A stretch of 64,000 nucleotides of DNA, from NCBI GenBank assembly GCA_933228675.1, contig OW121740.1, positions 3,881,001 through 3,945,000 on the forward strand. Direction: 5' to 3'. Below are positions 12,671 to 22,489 of the stretch, piece after piece; positions within the stretch are counted from its first letter, which is position 1; each line of letters starts with the position of its first letter. A program made the translations under genes and the position numbers. This stretch comes from Stomorhina lunata. Lineage: Eukaryota > Arthropoda > Insecta > Diptera > Rhiniidae. The notes below the pieces were generated by a model. The model worked only from the letters and a program-made list of their open reading frames with translations. It searched no databases and was not told the DNA's origin.

Positions 12671-13786
12671 CTAAAAAGGGAAAGAGTTAATTTAAGTTAA
12701 TTCAAGATTTTTAATAGAAATTCTATAATTTTTCTTAAATATTAAGATATAAAAAACTTTAGCATACATTTAGGCTTTCATAATAATTTCTTCAATTTAA
12801 GTAAAACGGAGCGTATTAGTAATATGAATTTTTATAATAAACAAAACTAATATAACGTACACGCCTCCATTTAAAAAAAAAAAAAACAGAATCCAACTTT
12901 TTCCCTTCAATAACACAATCAGCAACAATTTCAAAAAAAAAAAAAAAAACTATAACCTTAAAAACATGATACTTATATGTTGTAGTATCATTGCAAAATA
13001 AGAAAATACTTTTTAAATACCAAAATGTTTGTAAGTTCCAATAAAGTTTATTACACAATTTTACTCCTGGTTCGTATACAATATTATTACCCTCTAAAGT
13101 TTTCCATTTAACTTCAAAAAATTACATTCTCTATGGAAATTGTGTGTGTGAAGTTATATCACAAATTGACTTTTTTTTGCAACAAAACACTTGGGTACAC
13201 TTGTACTCGAGCTAATAAAGTGAAGTCAAATTTATAAGAGTGACATGTTCATTGAACTGCATTAAATTGCAGAAGCTGTTAAGGGTTTGATCCATCAAAA
13301 AACCAGTAAACTTAAATTTGCAGCTTTAATAAACATTTTTAAAATTAATAGTTTCAAAATTACATACCAACAAAGTGGCTCACAGACATTAAACACAATG
13401 TTATGGCCCAATGTGTTAATTTATTTCATTGTTAAGATATTCGGAATAATAAAATTCCTGGAAAGGTTATTTTTATTAGTATCATCAATTGTAATTAATA
13501 TGCCTTTCCGTTTATTTTTGTAGCACACTGTACGTGAAAGAATGGGTACAATAAACGATAAAAATATAAAACTACATACAGAGATAACAAAATTTCTGTT
13601 CATGACCTGCATATGTACAAAAATTGTATAATTTTGTGGAACTGCTATAAACAAATATACGTTTACTAACCATGAAAGTATTATAGCTATTAAACTAGAT
13701 ATACGTCCTACACCTACAAAAAGAGTAGAACTCTAATGAAGTGCTTTAGGAAGAGTCAGACATTAAAGAATTACTCAGGAAGTTTA
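12671..13786. other. Intron sequence next to the acceptor, no feature
   Basis: AT-rich DNA with A-runs at about 12873-12886 and 12933-12949. Short ORFs on both strands (12816-13058, 13287-13523, 13421-13654) lack motifs and are not called. Confidence 0.5.
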
Positions 13787-13835
13787 GTAAGACATAGACT
13801 AAGACATAGTCCAAGACCAAGACATAGGCTAAACT
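13787..13835 (+). repeat. Short fragment of the 12-bp satellite
   Basis: About four degenerate TAGACTAAGACA units (TAAGACATAGACTAAGACAT at the start), isolated from the large arrays and directly left of the composite fold-back element. Confidence 0.75.
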
Positions 13836-13871
13836 ATATATAACATAGTTGAAAAATTAGGTTTTAATCAG

Positions 13872-14190
13872 GGGCCAAATTACCGCATTTGATATCGATC
13901 GAAAACTCAGACTTTTAAGCGAATATTGTGAAGTATACTTTAGGGATGTTAAAAGTTACTTCGATGCAAAAAGTTTATTGAAATTTGGTATCCATTTTGA
14001 TTCGTTTTTAAAAATATATATTGTTCAATTAAAACTCATTTATTATTGTTCATCTTTTGGCAAATAACTTCCAAAAAATATAGTAAACTGTGCATCTCTT
14101 AAATAATTTTGATTATCCCTAAAGTATGCTTTACAAATGTTGTGAAAATATATAAGATTTCGATCGATATTGAATGCCGTAATTTGGCCC
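13872..14190. mobile_element. MITE copy A (GGGCC-ended, CAG target duplication)
   Basis: A 319-bp element whose ends are inverted repeats of about 34 bp: GGGCCAAATTACCGCATTTG at the left, with its near reverse complement at the right, both running into a GATATCGATCGAAA-type motif. It is flanked by CAG on each side (13869-13871 and 14191-14193). The same host repeat at 16440-16479 and at 50380-50402 lacks the insertion and carries a single CAG, giving direct empty sites. No coding capacity. Three-base duplications suggest a PIF/Harbinger-type parent, an inference only. Confidence 0.88.
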
Positions 14191-14589
14191 CAGGCTTGAG
14201 TTCATTTAACTTTCAAATTATTAATTTTGAAAATTTGAAAAGTAATTGTGGAGAAAAACTGAAAAAATTATTTTTGAACGCGGCTCAGTGGATTTGGACT
14301 GCAATTTCTGTCCCGTCACAGGACGTCATCAGCACTTAGCGCCCCCGACCACAGTCGAGTTGTCAAATTGCAGATATAATCATCAAGTACCTGGTTGACC
14401 GAGTCTTGCTCGGAGCTTTATGATAAGCTATTTTAGGCAAATTTTAAAATTTTTTATATATTTTATTTTATAAAGTAGTAAAATAAATTTAGAGGAAATA
14501 CATTGTACAAATATTTAGTTAATTTTGAATTATTTTATTGATTTTGTCCGATCAACACATAGTTTGCATAGTTTACAGTTTAACTCATT

Positions 14590-15215
14590 TTAAAAATTTT
14601 GGAAATTGGTCATACCAACAGAAACCTCCGTCGACTCATGCGCAACAACTTTGCTAAAGATTATAGCTTAATCAAATGCACAATTTATGATTTAATTCAT
14701 TTTGAGTAGTTTTCAGTGGCGCCACCTGAAGTTGTTCATACCAACTAAGAAACCTTCGTCTGCTTATGCGTAACAACTTTACTTATGATTATAACATGAT
14801 CAAATGCACAGTTTACGATTTAATTAATTTTGAGTAATTTTCAGTAGCGCCACCTATCGGACTTTGGTCATTCCCATTAATAAACCTTCATCGGCTTATC
14901 CGCAACAACTTTGTTAAAGATTATAGCATGATTAAATGTACAGCTTATGATTAAATCGATTTTGAGTAATTTTCAGTAGCGCCACCTGTCGGAAATTATT
15001 TACAACAAATAAAAAGCCTTTGCCGGCTCATGCGCTACAACTTTGCTAAAGTTCATAGCATGATCAAGTGTACAGTTTACGATTTAATTAATTTTTAGTA
15101 ATTTTCAGTGGCGCCACCTAACGGAAATTAGTATTACCAAATTAAAAACCTTCGCCGGCTTATCCGCAACATCTTCGCTAAAGAGCATAACATGATCAAA
15201 TTCACAGTTTACTAT
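14590..15215 (+). repeat. Tandem repeat of about 130 bp, nearly five units
   Basis: Units are recognised by the recurring GCGCCACCT motif at 14719, 14847, 14979 and 15111 (spacing 128-132 bp) and by a CATGCGCAACAACTTTGCTA-like motif in each unit. Units differ by roughly a fifth of positions, so the array is old. It lies inside the fold-back element. Confidence 0.85.
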
Positions 15216-15834
15216 TCTATAAAGAACATACATAAAAACACTCATTTGTTTAAAAGTTATAACATTACTCATTTTTTCCCCTTTTTATCCCCTACTTTCA
15301 AAAAGCTCCGTATACATATTTGGTACTTCTTGGTACCAATTGAATTAAAACGCAGTTAACATAATTCTTATTCATATTACTTTTTGAGATGTTAAGTTAT
15401 CATGTTATCCCTTTTTTACCCATTTTGGCCCCAAAATCAAAAAAGTACCAAATACGTGTTCAATATTTCTTTCACATCTATTGACTGCAGTACAAAGTTA
15501 CTTTCTATATTCTTTGGTTTAAAAAATAAGAGTGGGTTAAAAAAGTACCAAAAAAACAATTTTCACCCTTATTTACCCCCTACCGTACATAGTTTCAAAA
15601 AAGTACCAAACACCTGTCCGCTTATTTTCATAGCTGTTTAAAACGTAATTTTAATTTTGTTTCTATACCTATTACCTTAGGAGATATATAGTTTTCGATT
15701 ATTTCCCCTTTTTACCCGTTTTTACCCTCTTAGAGGCAAATGTTCCAAAAGTCCCTTCTTCTTCGACCTATACATCAAAAAAGGTACCCACTGTCAAAAT
15801 TTTATCAAAATCGTTAGAGCCGTTTCGAGATAGC

Positions 15835-15839
<5 letters not shown>

Positions 15840-15885
<46 letters not shown>
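15840..15885. repeat. (TA)n microsatellite
   Basis: An uninterrupted TA run of about 46 bp, following the phrase GCCGTTTCGAGATAGCC. That arrangement is familiar from the 3' ends of several insect transposable elements, so this may mark an element tail. That is inference. Confidence 0.9.
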
Positions 15886-15889
<4 letters not shown>

Positions 15890-15912
15890 TATTGCTCGTT
15901 AAGGAATATAAG

Positions 15913-16262
15913 ATTTAACTCATTGAGTTTGATCGAACATCACTACGTTTAATTGATTGTGTATTCTCCTATTACTTGTTTTGCTCGATCTTTTCACTTG
16001 CCGTTGGCATGTAGAGAAGAACAAGAACTAAAGTTCCAAATAAATAAAAAGCAAAGGGCACGTTGCATTTACATACATTCATGTAATTTACTTACATACA
16101 TATGTTGTTAACATTGTTACTATTCTAAAAATAGCATCAAACCAAAAAGTCTTGTTCTTCTCTACATGCCAACGCAAGTGAAAAGATCGAGCAAAACAAG
16201 TAATAGGAGAATACACAATCAATTAAACGTAGTGATGTTCGATCAAACTCAATGAGTTAAAT
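15913..16262. mobile_element. Nested hairpin element (about 115-bp arms)
   Basis: The arm at 15913-16030 is the near-perfect reverse complement of 16148-16262, separated by a spacer of about 117 bp. The outer ends are ATTTAACTCATTGAGTTTGA and its complement. Other shared blocks include TCTCCTATTACTTGTTTTGC. It directly abuts the right arm of the surrounding fold-back element. No ORF is present, so it is best described as a fold-back MITE. Confidence 0.85.
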
Positions 16263-16539
16263 TGATGATTATCTCTGCAATTTGACAACTCGACTGTGGT
16301 CGAGGGGGCTAAGTGCTGATGACGTCCTGTGGCGGGACAGAAATTGCAATCCAAATCCACTGAGCCACGTTCAAAAATAATTTTTTCAGTTTTTCTCCAC
16401 AATTACTTTTGAAATTTTCAAAATTAATAATTTGAAAGTTAAATGAACTCAAGCCTGATTAAAACCTAATTTTTCAATTAATTCTAAAGTTCGAATAATA
16501 AATTCCCCAATATATATATAACATATATTAAAACAAAGA

Positions 16540-16835
16540 CAATTTTTCAAAAATTTCTTATTTTATAGGAAATTTTTCAAAAATTTCTTATTTTTTGTTA
16601 GAAAATTTTTCAAAAATGTATTATTGTTTTAGGAAGTTATTCAAAAAATTCTTATTTTTGTAGAAATTTTTTCAAAAATTTCTCATTTTTATAGGAAATT
16701 TTTTAAAAAATTCTTATTTTAATAGGAAATTTTTCAAAAATTTCTTATTTTTATATAAAGTTTTTTAAAAATTTCATATTTTTATAAGAAATTTTTTCAA
16801 AAATTTCTTATTTTTATAGGATATTTTTCAAAAAT
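16540..16835 (+). repeat. AT-rich tandem array, about 31-bp unit
   Basis: About nine degenerate units alternating A-tracts and T-tracts, with the recurring phrase TTTTTCAAAAATTTCTTATT followed by a TATAGG-type link. It abuts the third satellite array with no gap. Confidence 0.85.
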
Positions 16836-17579
16836 AACATAGACTAAGACATAGACTAAGACATAGACTAAGACATAGACTAAGACATAGACTAAGACAT
16901 AGACTAAGACATAGACTAAGACATAGACTAAGACATAGACTAAGACATAGACTAAGACATAGACTAAGACATAGACTAAGACATAGACTAAGACATAGAC
17001 TAAGACATAGGCTAAGACATAGACTAAGACATAGACTAAGACATAGACTAAGACATAGACTAAGACATAGACTAAGGCATAGACTAAGACATAGACTAAG
17101 ACATAGACTAAGACATAGACTAAGACATAGACTAAGACATAGACTAAGGCATAGACTAAGACATAGACTAAGACATAGACTAATACATAGACTAAGACAT
17201 AGGCTAAGACATAGACTAAGACATAGACTAAGACATAGACTAAGACATAGACTAAGACAAAGACTAAGACATAGACTAAGACATAGACTAAGACATAGAC
17301 TAAGACATGGACTAAGACATAGACTTAGACATAGACTAAGACATAGACATAGACATAGACATAGACATAGACATAGACATAGACTAAGACATAGACTAAG
17401 ACATAGACTAAGACATAGACTAAGACATAGACTAAGACATAGACTAAGGCATAGACTAAGACATAGACTAAGACATAGACTAAGACATAGACTAAGACAT
17501 AGACTAAGACATAGACAAAAACATAGACTAAGACATATACTAAGACATATACTGAGATATATACTAAGACATATACTAA
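16836..17579 (+). repeat. 12-bp satellite array 3
   Basis: About 62 units of TAGACTAAGACA in the same orientation as array 1. Six ACATAG hexamers in a row at about 17340-17376 represent a half-unit expansion. The right edge is degenerate (ACATATACTAA) and is interrupted at 17580 by the LTR retrotransposon. ORFs through it are period artefacts. Confidence 0.96.
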
Positions 17580-18018
17580 TGTAGCATAATATGATTTCAT
17601 TCTTTTAAACCACACCAACATGAAAGAATTAATCATTTTAAAGGCTTTCATAAAACAGCCAAAAGAGTGTCAAGTGTCACTTAAAAATTTATCAACGTGG
17701 CACAATTAAGATTCCCGTGTGGAGTTAATTTGCTTACCTTAAACTGGCCACGCGTATTGAGTTACACCAAAACATTCGCCGCTGTGGGAAACAATAAATA
17801 ATTTTAAGAAAATCAACTTACATTTAAAATTCTTAAAAAACATTCCCACAGTGAAAAAGTATATAAGCTGAGTTAATTTTAAGAACTAAATTAATCTGAA
17901 TTCTAAAGCAATTGACAGAGCACGCGTTGCTACATTGCTTTTAATAAAGGATTACATTTTTTATAAAAATCAAGATAAATTTTGATTTTTTATTTTCATT
18001 TAAATTTTTGGGTTTATA
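17580..18018 (+). repeat. 5' LTR (439 bp)
   Basis: Begins TGTAGCATAATATG and ends GGGTTTATA. It reads identical to 24236-24674. It contains a TATA box, an AATAAA poly(A) signal at 17945-17950, and an inverted repeat (CTGTGGGAA at 17782-17790 with TTCCCACAG at 17843-17851, plus an inner ATTTTAAGAA pairing) just upstream of the TATA box. Confidence 0.97.
17860..17866 (+). promoter_or_regulatory. TATA box of the LTR promoter
   Basis: TATATAA in the context AAAAAGTATATAAGCTGAG, about 85 bp before the LTR poly(A) signal, the usual order for an LTR (promoter, start, poly(A) signal). The transcription start is not visible. Confidence 0.7.
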
Positions 18019-18031
18019 TGGCGATCCTGCC
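18019..18031 (+). other. Primer-binding site
   Basis: TGGCGATCCTGCC directly follows the 5' LTR. The TGG start complements the CCA end of a tRNA, as expected for minus-strand priming. I do not assign the tRNA. Confidence 0.75.
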
Positions 18032-18176
18032 AAATTCTTTATAAGGACAATATAGCAAATTTTGCTTATCCTTATTTAGAAAAAAAAAAAAAAGGACAAT
18101 AGGATCCAATCGATAGAGCTTAAGCTTAATTGGATCTCTATTTTTTTTTAAATCTTCCTCCAAATCAAAAACCCAT

Positions 18177-18551
18177 ATGGAAGAAAGCCTGGAGGAAATT
18201 CTTAAAAATGTCGAAGAGGCAGAAGCCAGATGGAAGGCACTTTTAGAAGAAGGTGCAGACCAAACAGAAAAACCAGCCATCCTTTCCGTAGGACCAAGGC
18301 CAAGAATAATTAAAAGAAGGCTAGTAAACGAAGAGCCAAGTTATCCCATTTTTCTAATACCAAACATAATAAAAACCAGAGGTGGAAGAAAAAACATCCT
18401 GAAGGTGCAACTCCGTGCACTAAAGTATCACGAAACATACGCCACAGGGGAAGAACTGGCAAAGGTTTGCCAAATCAAAAACGTAAAAGAAGAAATTAAA
18501 GAGATCGATAAAAACAAGAAGAAACAAAATAAACAAAAAAGAAATAATTCA

Positions 18552-18589
<38 letters not shown>

Positions 18590-18647
18590 ATTAAAATTTT
18601 GTAATTATTATTCACAATGTATAAGTAAAAGCTTAATTCAAACTTAA
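18177..18647 (+). CDS. Accessory ORF upstream of gag, disrupted by an A33 run
   Basis: The first 110 or so residues look like a real protein: an acidic, helix-prone start (MEESLEEILKNVEEAEARWK) and a basic patch (GPRPRIIKRR), then a lysine-rich end. It then runs into a 33-base A-run (18555-18587) encoding polylysine and a short unrelated tail. A separate open segment at 18742-18862 in another frame (ending IEKELKQN) has similar acidic and coiled-coil-like composition and may be the true C-terminus. The role is unknown. Position before gag matches extra ORFs reported in mdg1/412-type elements, from memory. I call it a damaged accessory gene. Confidence 0.6.
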
Positions 18648-18741
18648 GAAACAATTTTTTGATTTATATAAGTAACAATTTTTTTTTTCCTTTTTGGTCC
18701 TTGCTTCGCAATGAATAGAAATAGGGGTAGAATTAGGGCAA

Positions 18742-18862
18742 AAACCCATGCAAACCAGCTAGTATATCACCCGAACGTTCAGTGGAAGAAAAAGTAGAAG
18801 AAGAAACAATAGCCTCAATTAGATGGGCAGAAAAAATAGAAAAGGAACTAAAACAAAATTAA
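18742..18862 (+). pseudogene. Possible detached C-terminal part of the accessory ORF
   Basis: About 40 open codons with no start, rich in glutamate and lysine (SPERSVEEKVEEETIASIR), stopping at 18860-18862, 16 bp before the next ORF. Composition and position suggest it once followed the upstream ORF. The intervening 18588-18741 is poorly coding. No homology assignment is possible. Confidence 0.4.
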
Positions 18863-18878
18863 AATTAATAACTACAAA

Positions 18879-19097
18879 ATGGGAAAAACAGAATCAAAAT
18901 TAGAAAATCCAAACGCCAATGTGGTAAATAACGTAGAAATAATAGATCATAGTAAGGAAATAAATTCTTTATGGGTTTTGACATTAATTTTAGTAATTAT
19001 TGCAGCAGCAAACTTATCTCTTAAAATATACATATTTCATAAAAGATCTTTAAGAAAGAAATATGCCAGTAGAGCAAATGACTTAGATAAAGTTTAA
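18879..19097 (+). CDS. Small predicted myristoylated single-pass membrane protein
   Basis: A 72-residue ORF. The start MGKTES fits the N-myristoylation pattern M-G-x-x-x-S/T. A hydrophobic segment covers about residues 32-52 (starting WVLTLILVIIAAANL) and is followed at once by a basic stretch (HKRSLRKK), which is typical of a membrane anchor with a cytosolic basic tail. It ends 10 bp before the gag start, so it probably shares the genomic RNA. A plausible role is targeting Gag or particles to membrane, but that is inference. No env is present that could otherwise explain a membrane protein. I do not recognise a named family. Confidence 0.6.
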   Translation: MGKTESKLENPNANVVNNVEIIDHSKEINSLWVLTLILVIIAAANLSLKIYIFHKRSLRKKYASRANDLDKV

Positions 19098-19107
19098 TTT
19101 ATTTCTG

Positions 19108-20274
19108 ATGGACTGGAAAGACATTCTTCAAAAAGCTAGAAACATTAAGGAAAATTTTGAGCGTTCATACAAATGTTTAAATCATGATCGACCAACGAAA
19201 AATGAAACAATAAAATATCATCTACAAAATCTATTACAATATCTGGAAGAAATAAGAATTTTATTTAACGTTAATTACAAAAGGCTAACAACAGCTCACC
19301 AAAAAGCTGCTGATGGATTTTTTCTCGATCTAACCATTCGCACAACAAAAATAGCAACCAAAAAGGGCATAGATATTGAACTACCAAATACAATACATGA
19401 ACACGTCAATATTGAAATTTATACAGAAAACAATATGAGTCAAACCGTGGTCGAATTTTTAAACACAGCTTCGAAGCTGATTCCAGAATTCAACGGCAAG
19501 TCAGAAAACCTTCCGTCATTTCTTGATTCCTTAAACCTGATAAGTACAATACAGGGAAGTCACGAATCAGTTGCAGTTTCATTAATCAAAACAAAGTTGA
19601 AAGGCACTGCAAGAAATTTAATAAGCAGTGAAAATACAATAAATGAAATAATCCAGAAACTAAAAACGTCAGTGAAAGGAGAATCTGTTGAAGTTCTCAC
19701 CGCAAAAATCATGAATATTAAACAAAACAATAAAACGGCTAACGCTTATTGCAGCGAAATTGAAACTTTAAGTAAATCCTTGGAAAATGCATACATTTCC
19801 GATGGATTGCCATGCGAATTGGCTACAAAATATTCAACACAAGTCGCTGTGAAGGCACTAACCAAAAACTGCACCATCGATAAAGTAAAGCTTATCATGG
19901 AAGCTGGACAATTTAATACTATGAACGATGCTATAAGCAAATTTGTCAACAGTTGCACAGAAGCAACTGGACATCAAAATGCTATACTATACTACCGGCA
20001 AGGACAAAATAATAGATATAGTTTTTTCCGCGGAAATACCCATCGTGGAAGAAATAATTTTTCACGAAATTACAGACCATTTTCTAACAATAATAACAGA
20101 AGACAATCAAATAATTTCAATAATAATAATAATAATAATAACAATAGTAATAATAATAACATGTACAATCAAAGGCCTAGCAATTATCGTAGGAACGGAA
20201 ACTACGTAAGGGCAACGGAATCAAACCAAATTGATTCGGAAAACCAACAAGACCCCCTAAGAGAATTCCAATAA
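19108..20274 (+). CDS. gag: Gag polyprotein of the LTR element
   Basis: 388 residues. The N-terminal three-quarters is helix-rich with a capsid-like stretch around residues 120-285 (including SKLIPEFNGKSENLPSFLD, typical of Gypsy/mdg1 Gag). The C-terminus is strongly basic and asparagine-rich, with RG-type motifs (RGNTHRGRNNF), and presumably binds RNA in place of CCHC zinc knuckles, none of which are present. An AAT/AAC repeat codes for a polyasparagine run near the end. The pol frame overlaps the gag end from about 20235 in the -1 frame, so pol is probably expressed by -1 frameshifting. I could not identify the slip site with confidence. The ORF is intact. Confidence 0.88.
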   Translation: MDWKDILQKARNIKENFERSYKCLNHDRPTKNETIKYHLQNLLQYLEEIRILFNVNYKRLTTAHQKAADGFFLDLTIRTTKIATKKGIDIELPNTIHEHVNIEIYTENNMSQTVVEFLNTASKLIPEFNGKSENLPSFLDSLNLISTIQGSHESVAVSLIKTKLKGTARNLISSENTINEIIQKLKTSVKGESVEVLTAKIMNIKQNNKTANAYCSEIETLSKSLENAYISDGLPCELATKYSTQVAVKALTKNCTIDKVKLIMEAGQFNTMNDAISKFVNSCTEATGHQNAILYYRQGQNNRYSFFRGNTHRGRNNFSRNYRPFSNNNNRRQSNNFNNNNNNNNNSNNNNMYNQRPSNYRRNGNYVRATESNQIDSENQQDPLREFQ

Positions 20275-20594
20275 ATAACAAAGTATACAATCTTAACCTC
20301 AACTTATGTTACTGTATACAATTTTTAATAAACAGAACTAATACACCAATAACCCTACTAATAGATACAGGAGCTGATATATCACTTTTAAAAATAGCAC
20401 ACTTTTCTATAAATGAAATAAATACTAACAATAAAACTACACTAAGCGGAATAGGACAGGGTAAAATACAATCGCTTGGAAGCATATTTTTAGATTTAAA
20501 ACATAAAAATTGGCTAATTCCACACAAATTCCAAATCGTTAAAAATGACTTTCCCATACCATGCGATGGAATTATTGGTATGGACTTTATTTAA
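20235..20594 (+). CDS. pol: Pol, protease segment, ended by an in-frame stop
   Basis: Open in the -1 frame relative to gag, with no start codon of its own. The aspartic protease signature LLIDTGADISLL lies at about 20359-20394, with the second conserved glycine motif (GIIGMDFI) at about 20568-20591. The frame is then cut by TAA at 20592-20594, and the same frame stays open through RT afterwards, so this is one nonsense codon rather than a frame change. Protease normally matures Gag-Pol. Here the downstream enzymes would need readthrough or supply from another copy. Confidence 0.85.
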   Translation, partial: FGKPTRPPKRIPINNKVYNLNLNLCYCIQFLINRTNTPITLLIDTGADISLLKIAHFSINEINTNNKTTLSGIGQGKIQSLGSIFLDLKHKNWLIPHKFQIVKNDFPIPCDGIIGMDFI

Positions 20595-22481
20595 AAATAT
20601 AATTGTATTTTAGATTTCAATAATACCTGTGATCACCTTGTCCTACGCCCTTTTTACTTAACAAATCCAATAGAAATACCAATTCAAAATAATGGTGATG
20701 ATATAATTTTGCCACCAAGGTCAGAAGTCATACGTCAAGTTATATTAATATCTACGGAAAATGAACTATTGATTCCTAACCAAGAAATAGAATCAGGTAT
20801 TTTTATTGCAAATACAATAGTAACGACAGATAAAGCATTCATCCGTATATTAAATACTAACAATACTATCAGTAAATTCAACCAAAAAAATATAAAAACC
20901 GAAAACATCTCAAACTATAACATATTTAAAAGTAAATCAAATTCCAACATTGAAAGAAATAAAGAAGTTTTAAAAATTCTGAAGAAAAATTTTCCTGAAC
21001 AATTTAAAATTACATTAACAAAACTTTGCAGCTCATATTGTGATATTTTCGGTTTAGAATCAGAAACAATAACAACAAATAATTTCTATGAACAAAAGTT
21101 GAGAGTAAAAGATACAACCCCTGTTTACATTAAAAACTATAGAATCCCACATTCACACAAAGAAGAAATAGATAAACAGGTAAAGAAATTGATAAATGAT
21201 AAGATAGTGGAACCATCGTACTCTGAATATAACAGCCCAATTCTATTGGTACCAAAGAAATCATTACCCAATTCAGAAGGCAAAAGATGGCGACTCGTAA
21301 TAGATTATAGGCAGATAAACAAAAATTTAGTAGCAGACAAATTTCCATTACCAAGAATAGATGATATTCTGGATCAATTGGGAAGAGCTAAATATTTTTC
21401 TTGTCTTGACCTGATGTCAGGATTTCACCAAATAGCCTTAGATAAAAATTCACGAGACTTAACATCATTTTCAACAACAAACGGCTCTTACAGATTCACA
21501 AGATTACCATATGGTTTGAAAATCGCTCCCAATTCTTTTCAGAGAATGATGACACTTGCATTCAGTGGATTAAAAACTGACCAAGCATTCCTTTACATGG
21601 ATGACTTAGTTGTATTAGGGTGCTCTGAAAAATACATGCTTTCAAATCTACAAAACGTTTTCGACTTATGTCGCAAATACAACCTTAAATTACACCCTGA
21701 AAAATGTTCATTCTTTATGAAAGAAGTCACTTATCTTGGTCATAAATGTACAGATAAAGGAATATTACCAGATGATAGTAAATATTCAATAAAAGAAAAT
21801 TATCCAACACCAACAGATGCAAATAGTGCAAAAAGATTTATCGCATTTTGTAATTACTATCGAAGATTTATAAAAAATTTTTCTGAATATTCCAGACACC
21901 TGTCAAGATTAACCAAGAAAAATGTAAAATTCGAATGGACAAAAGATTGTGATTTTGCATTTAAATATTTGAAAAAAGCATTAATGAGCCCCACTTTACT
22001 ACAATATCCCGATTTTACAAAAGAATTTTGCATAACAACAGACGCAAGTAAATTCGCTTGTGGAGCAGTATTAACCCAAGAATATGAAGGTAAACATTTA
22101 CCCATTGCATACGCCTCAAAAACATTTACTAAAGGCGAAAGCAACAAATCAACAATCGAACAAGAATTGACTGCTATACATTGGGCAATAACATATTTCA
22201 GACCATACATATATGGTAAACATTTCCTTGTCCGTACTGACCACAGACCACTATCTTATCTATTTTCAATGAAAAATCCAAGCTCAAAATTAACAAGAAT
22301 GAGACTGGATCTTGAAGAATACAATTTTACAGTTGAATACCTTAGGGGAAAAGAAAACTATGTTGCTGATGCACTTTCAAGAATAAGCATAAATGACCTA
22401 AAAGACATGAATACTAAAATTTGTTCTATACTAAGAGTCACGACTAGATCGATGACCGATGATAAAGAAAAAAAGAAATAA
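20595..22481 (+). CDS. pol: Pol, reverse transcriptase and RNase H segment
   Basis: Same frame as the protease segment. The first ATG is at 20709, but translation is expected from upstream. RT motifs in order: the RLVIDYRQIN block near 21294, FSCLDLMSGFHQ (catalytic Asp) near 21400, LPYGLKIAPNSFQ near 21505, and YMDD at 21594-21605. RNase H follows with TTDASKFACGA (22036 on), the conserved Glu in TIEQELTA, and the Asp of RTDHRPLSY, ending at VADALSRI. All catalytic residues I checked are present. The ORF ends at 22479-22481 next to an A-run, with integrase continuing in another frame. Confidence 0.95.
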   Translation, partial: KYNCILDFNNTCDHLVLRPFYLTNPIEIPIQNNGDDIILPPRSEVIRQVILISTENELLIPNQEIESGIFIANTIVTTDKAFIRILNTNNTISKFNQKNIKTENISNYNIFKSKSNSNIERNKEVLKILKKNFPEQFKITLTKLCSSYCDIFGLESETITTNNFYEQKLRVKDTTPVYIKNYRIPHSHKEEIDKQVKKLINDKIVEPSYSEYNSPILLVPKKSLPNSEGKRWRLVIDYRQINKNLVADKFPLPRIDDILDQLGRAKYFSCLDLMSGFHQIALDKNSRDLTSFSTTNGSYRFTRLPYGLKIAPNSFQRMMTLAFSGLKTDQAFLYMDDLVVLGCSEKYMLSNLQNVFDLCRKYNLKLHPEKCSFFMKEVTYLGHKCTDKGILPDDSKYSIKENYPTPTDANSAKRFIAFCNYYRRFIKNFSEYSRHLSRLTKKNVKFEWTKDCDFAFKYLKKALMSPTLLQYPDFTKEFCITTDASKFACGAVLTQEYEGKHLPIAYASKTFTKGESNKSTIEQELTAIHWAITYFRPYIYGKHFLVRTDHRPLSYLFSMKNPSSKLTRMRLDLEEYNFTVEYLRGKENYVADALSRISINDLKDMNTKICSILRVTTRSMTDDKEKKK

Positions 22482-22489
22482 TAGTATAA

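Larger units (their letters stand above)
13847..16479. mobile_element. Composite fold-back element with about 218-bp inverted arms
   Basis: The left arm is 13847-13871 plus 14191-14386, split by a MITE insertion. It is repeated in reverse complement at 16262-16479, giving about 218 bp on each side. The arms share a distinctive block containing GATGACGTCCTGT and CGACTGTGGTCGAG. The interior holds a tandem repeat of about 130 bp, a T/C-rich block (15240-15840), a TA run and a hairpin element. No transposase is visible, so it appears non-autonomous or is a product of two inverted insertions of one arm-length repeat. A lone copy of the arm sits at 50214-50402, which favours the arm being a repeat in its own right. 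Confidence 0.75.

Noticed and set aside
17325..17651. 108-codon minus-strand ORF at the LTR/satellite junction
   Set aside because: A short LTR-derived start followed by satellite translation. No evidence of a gene.
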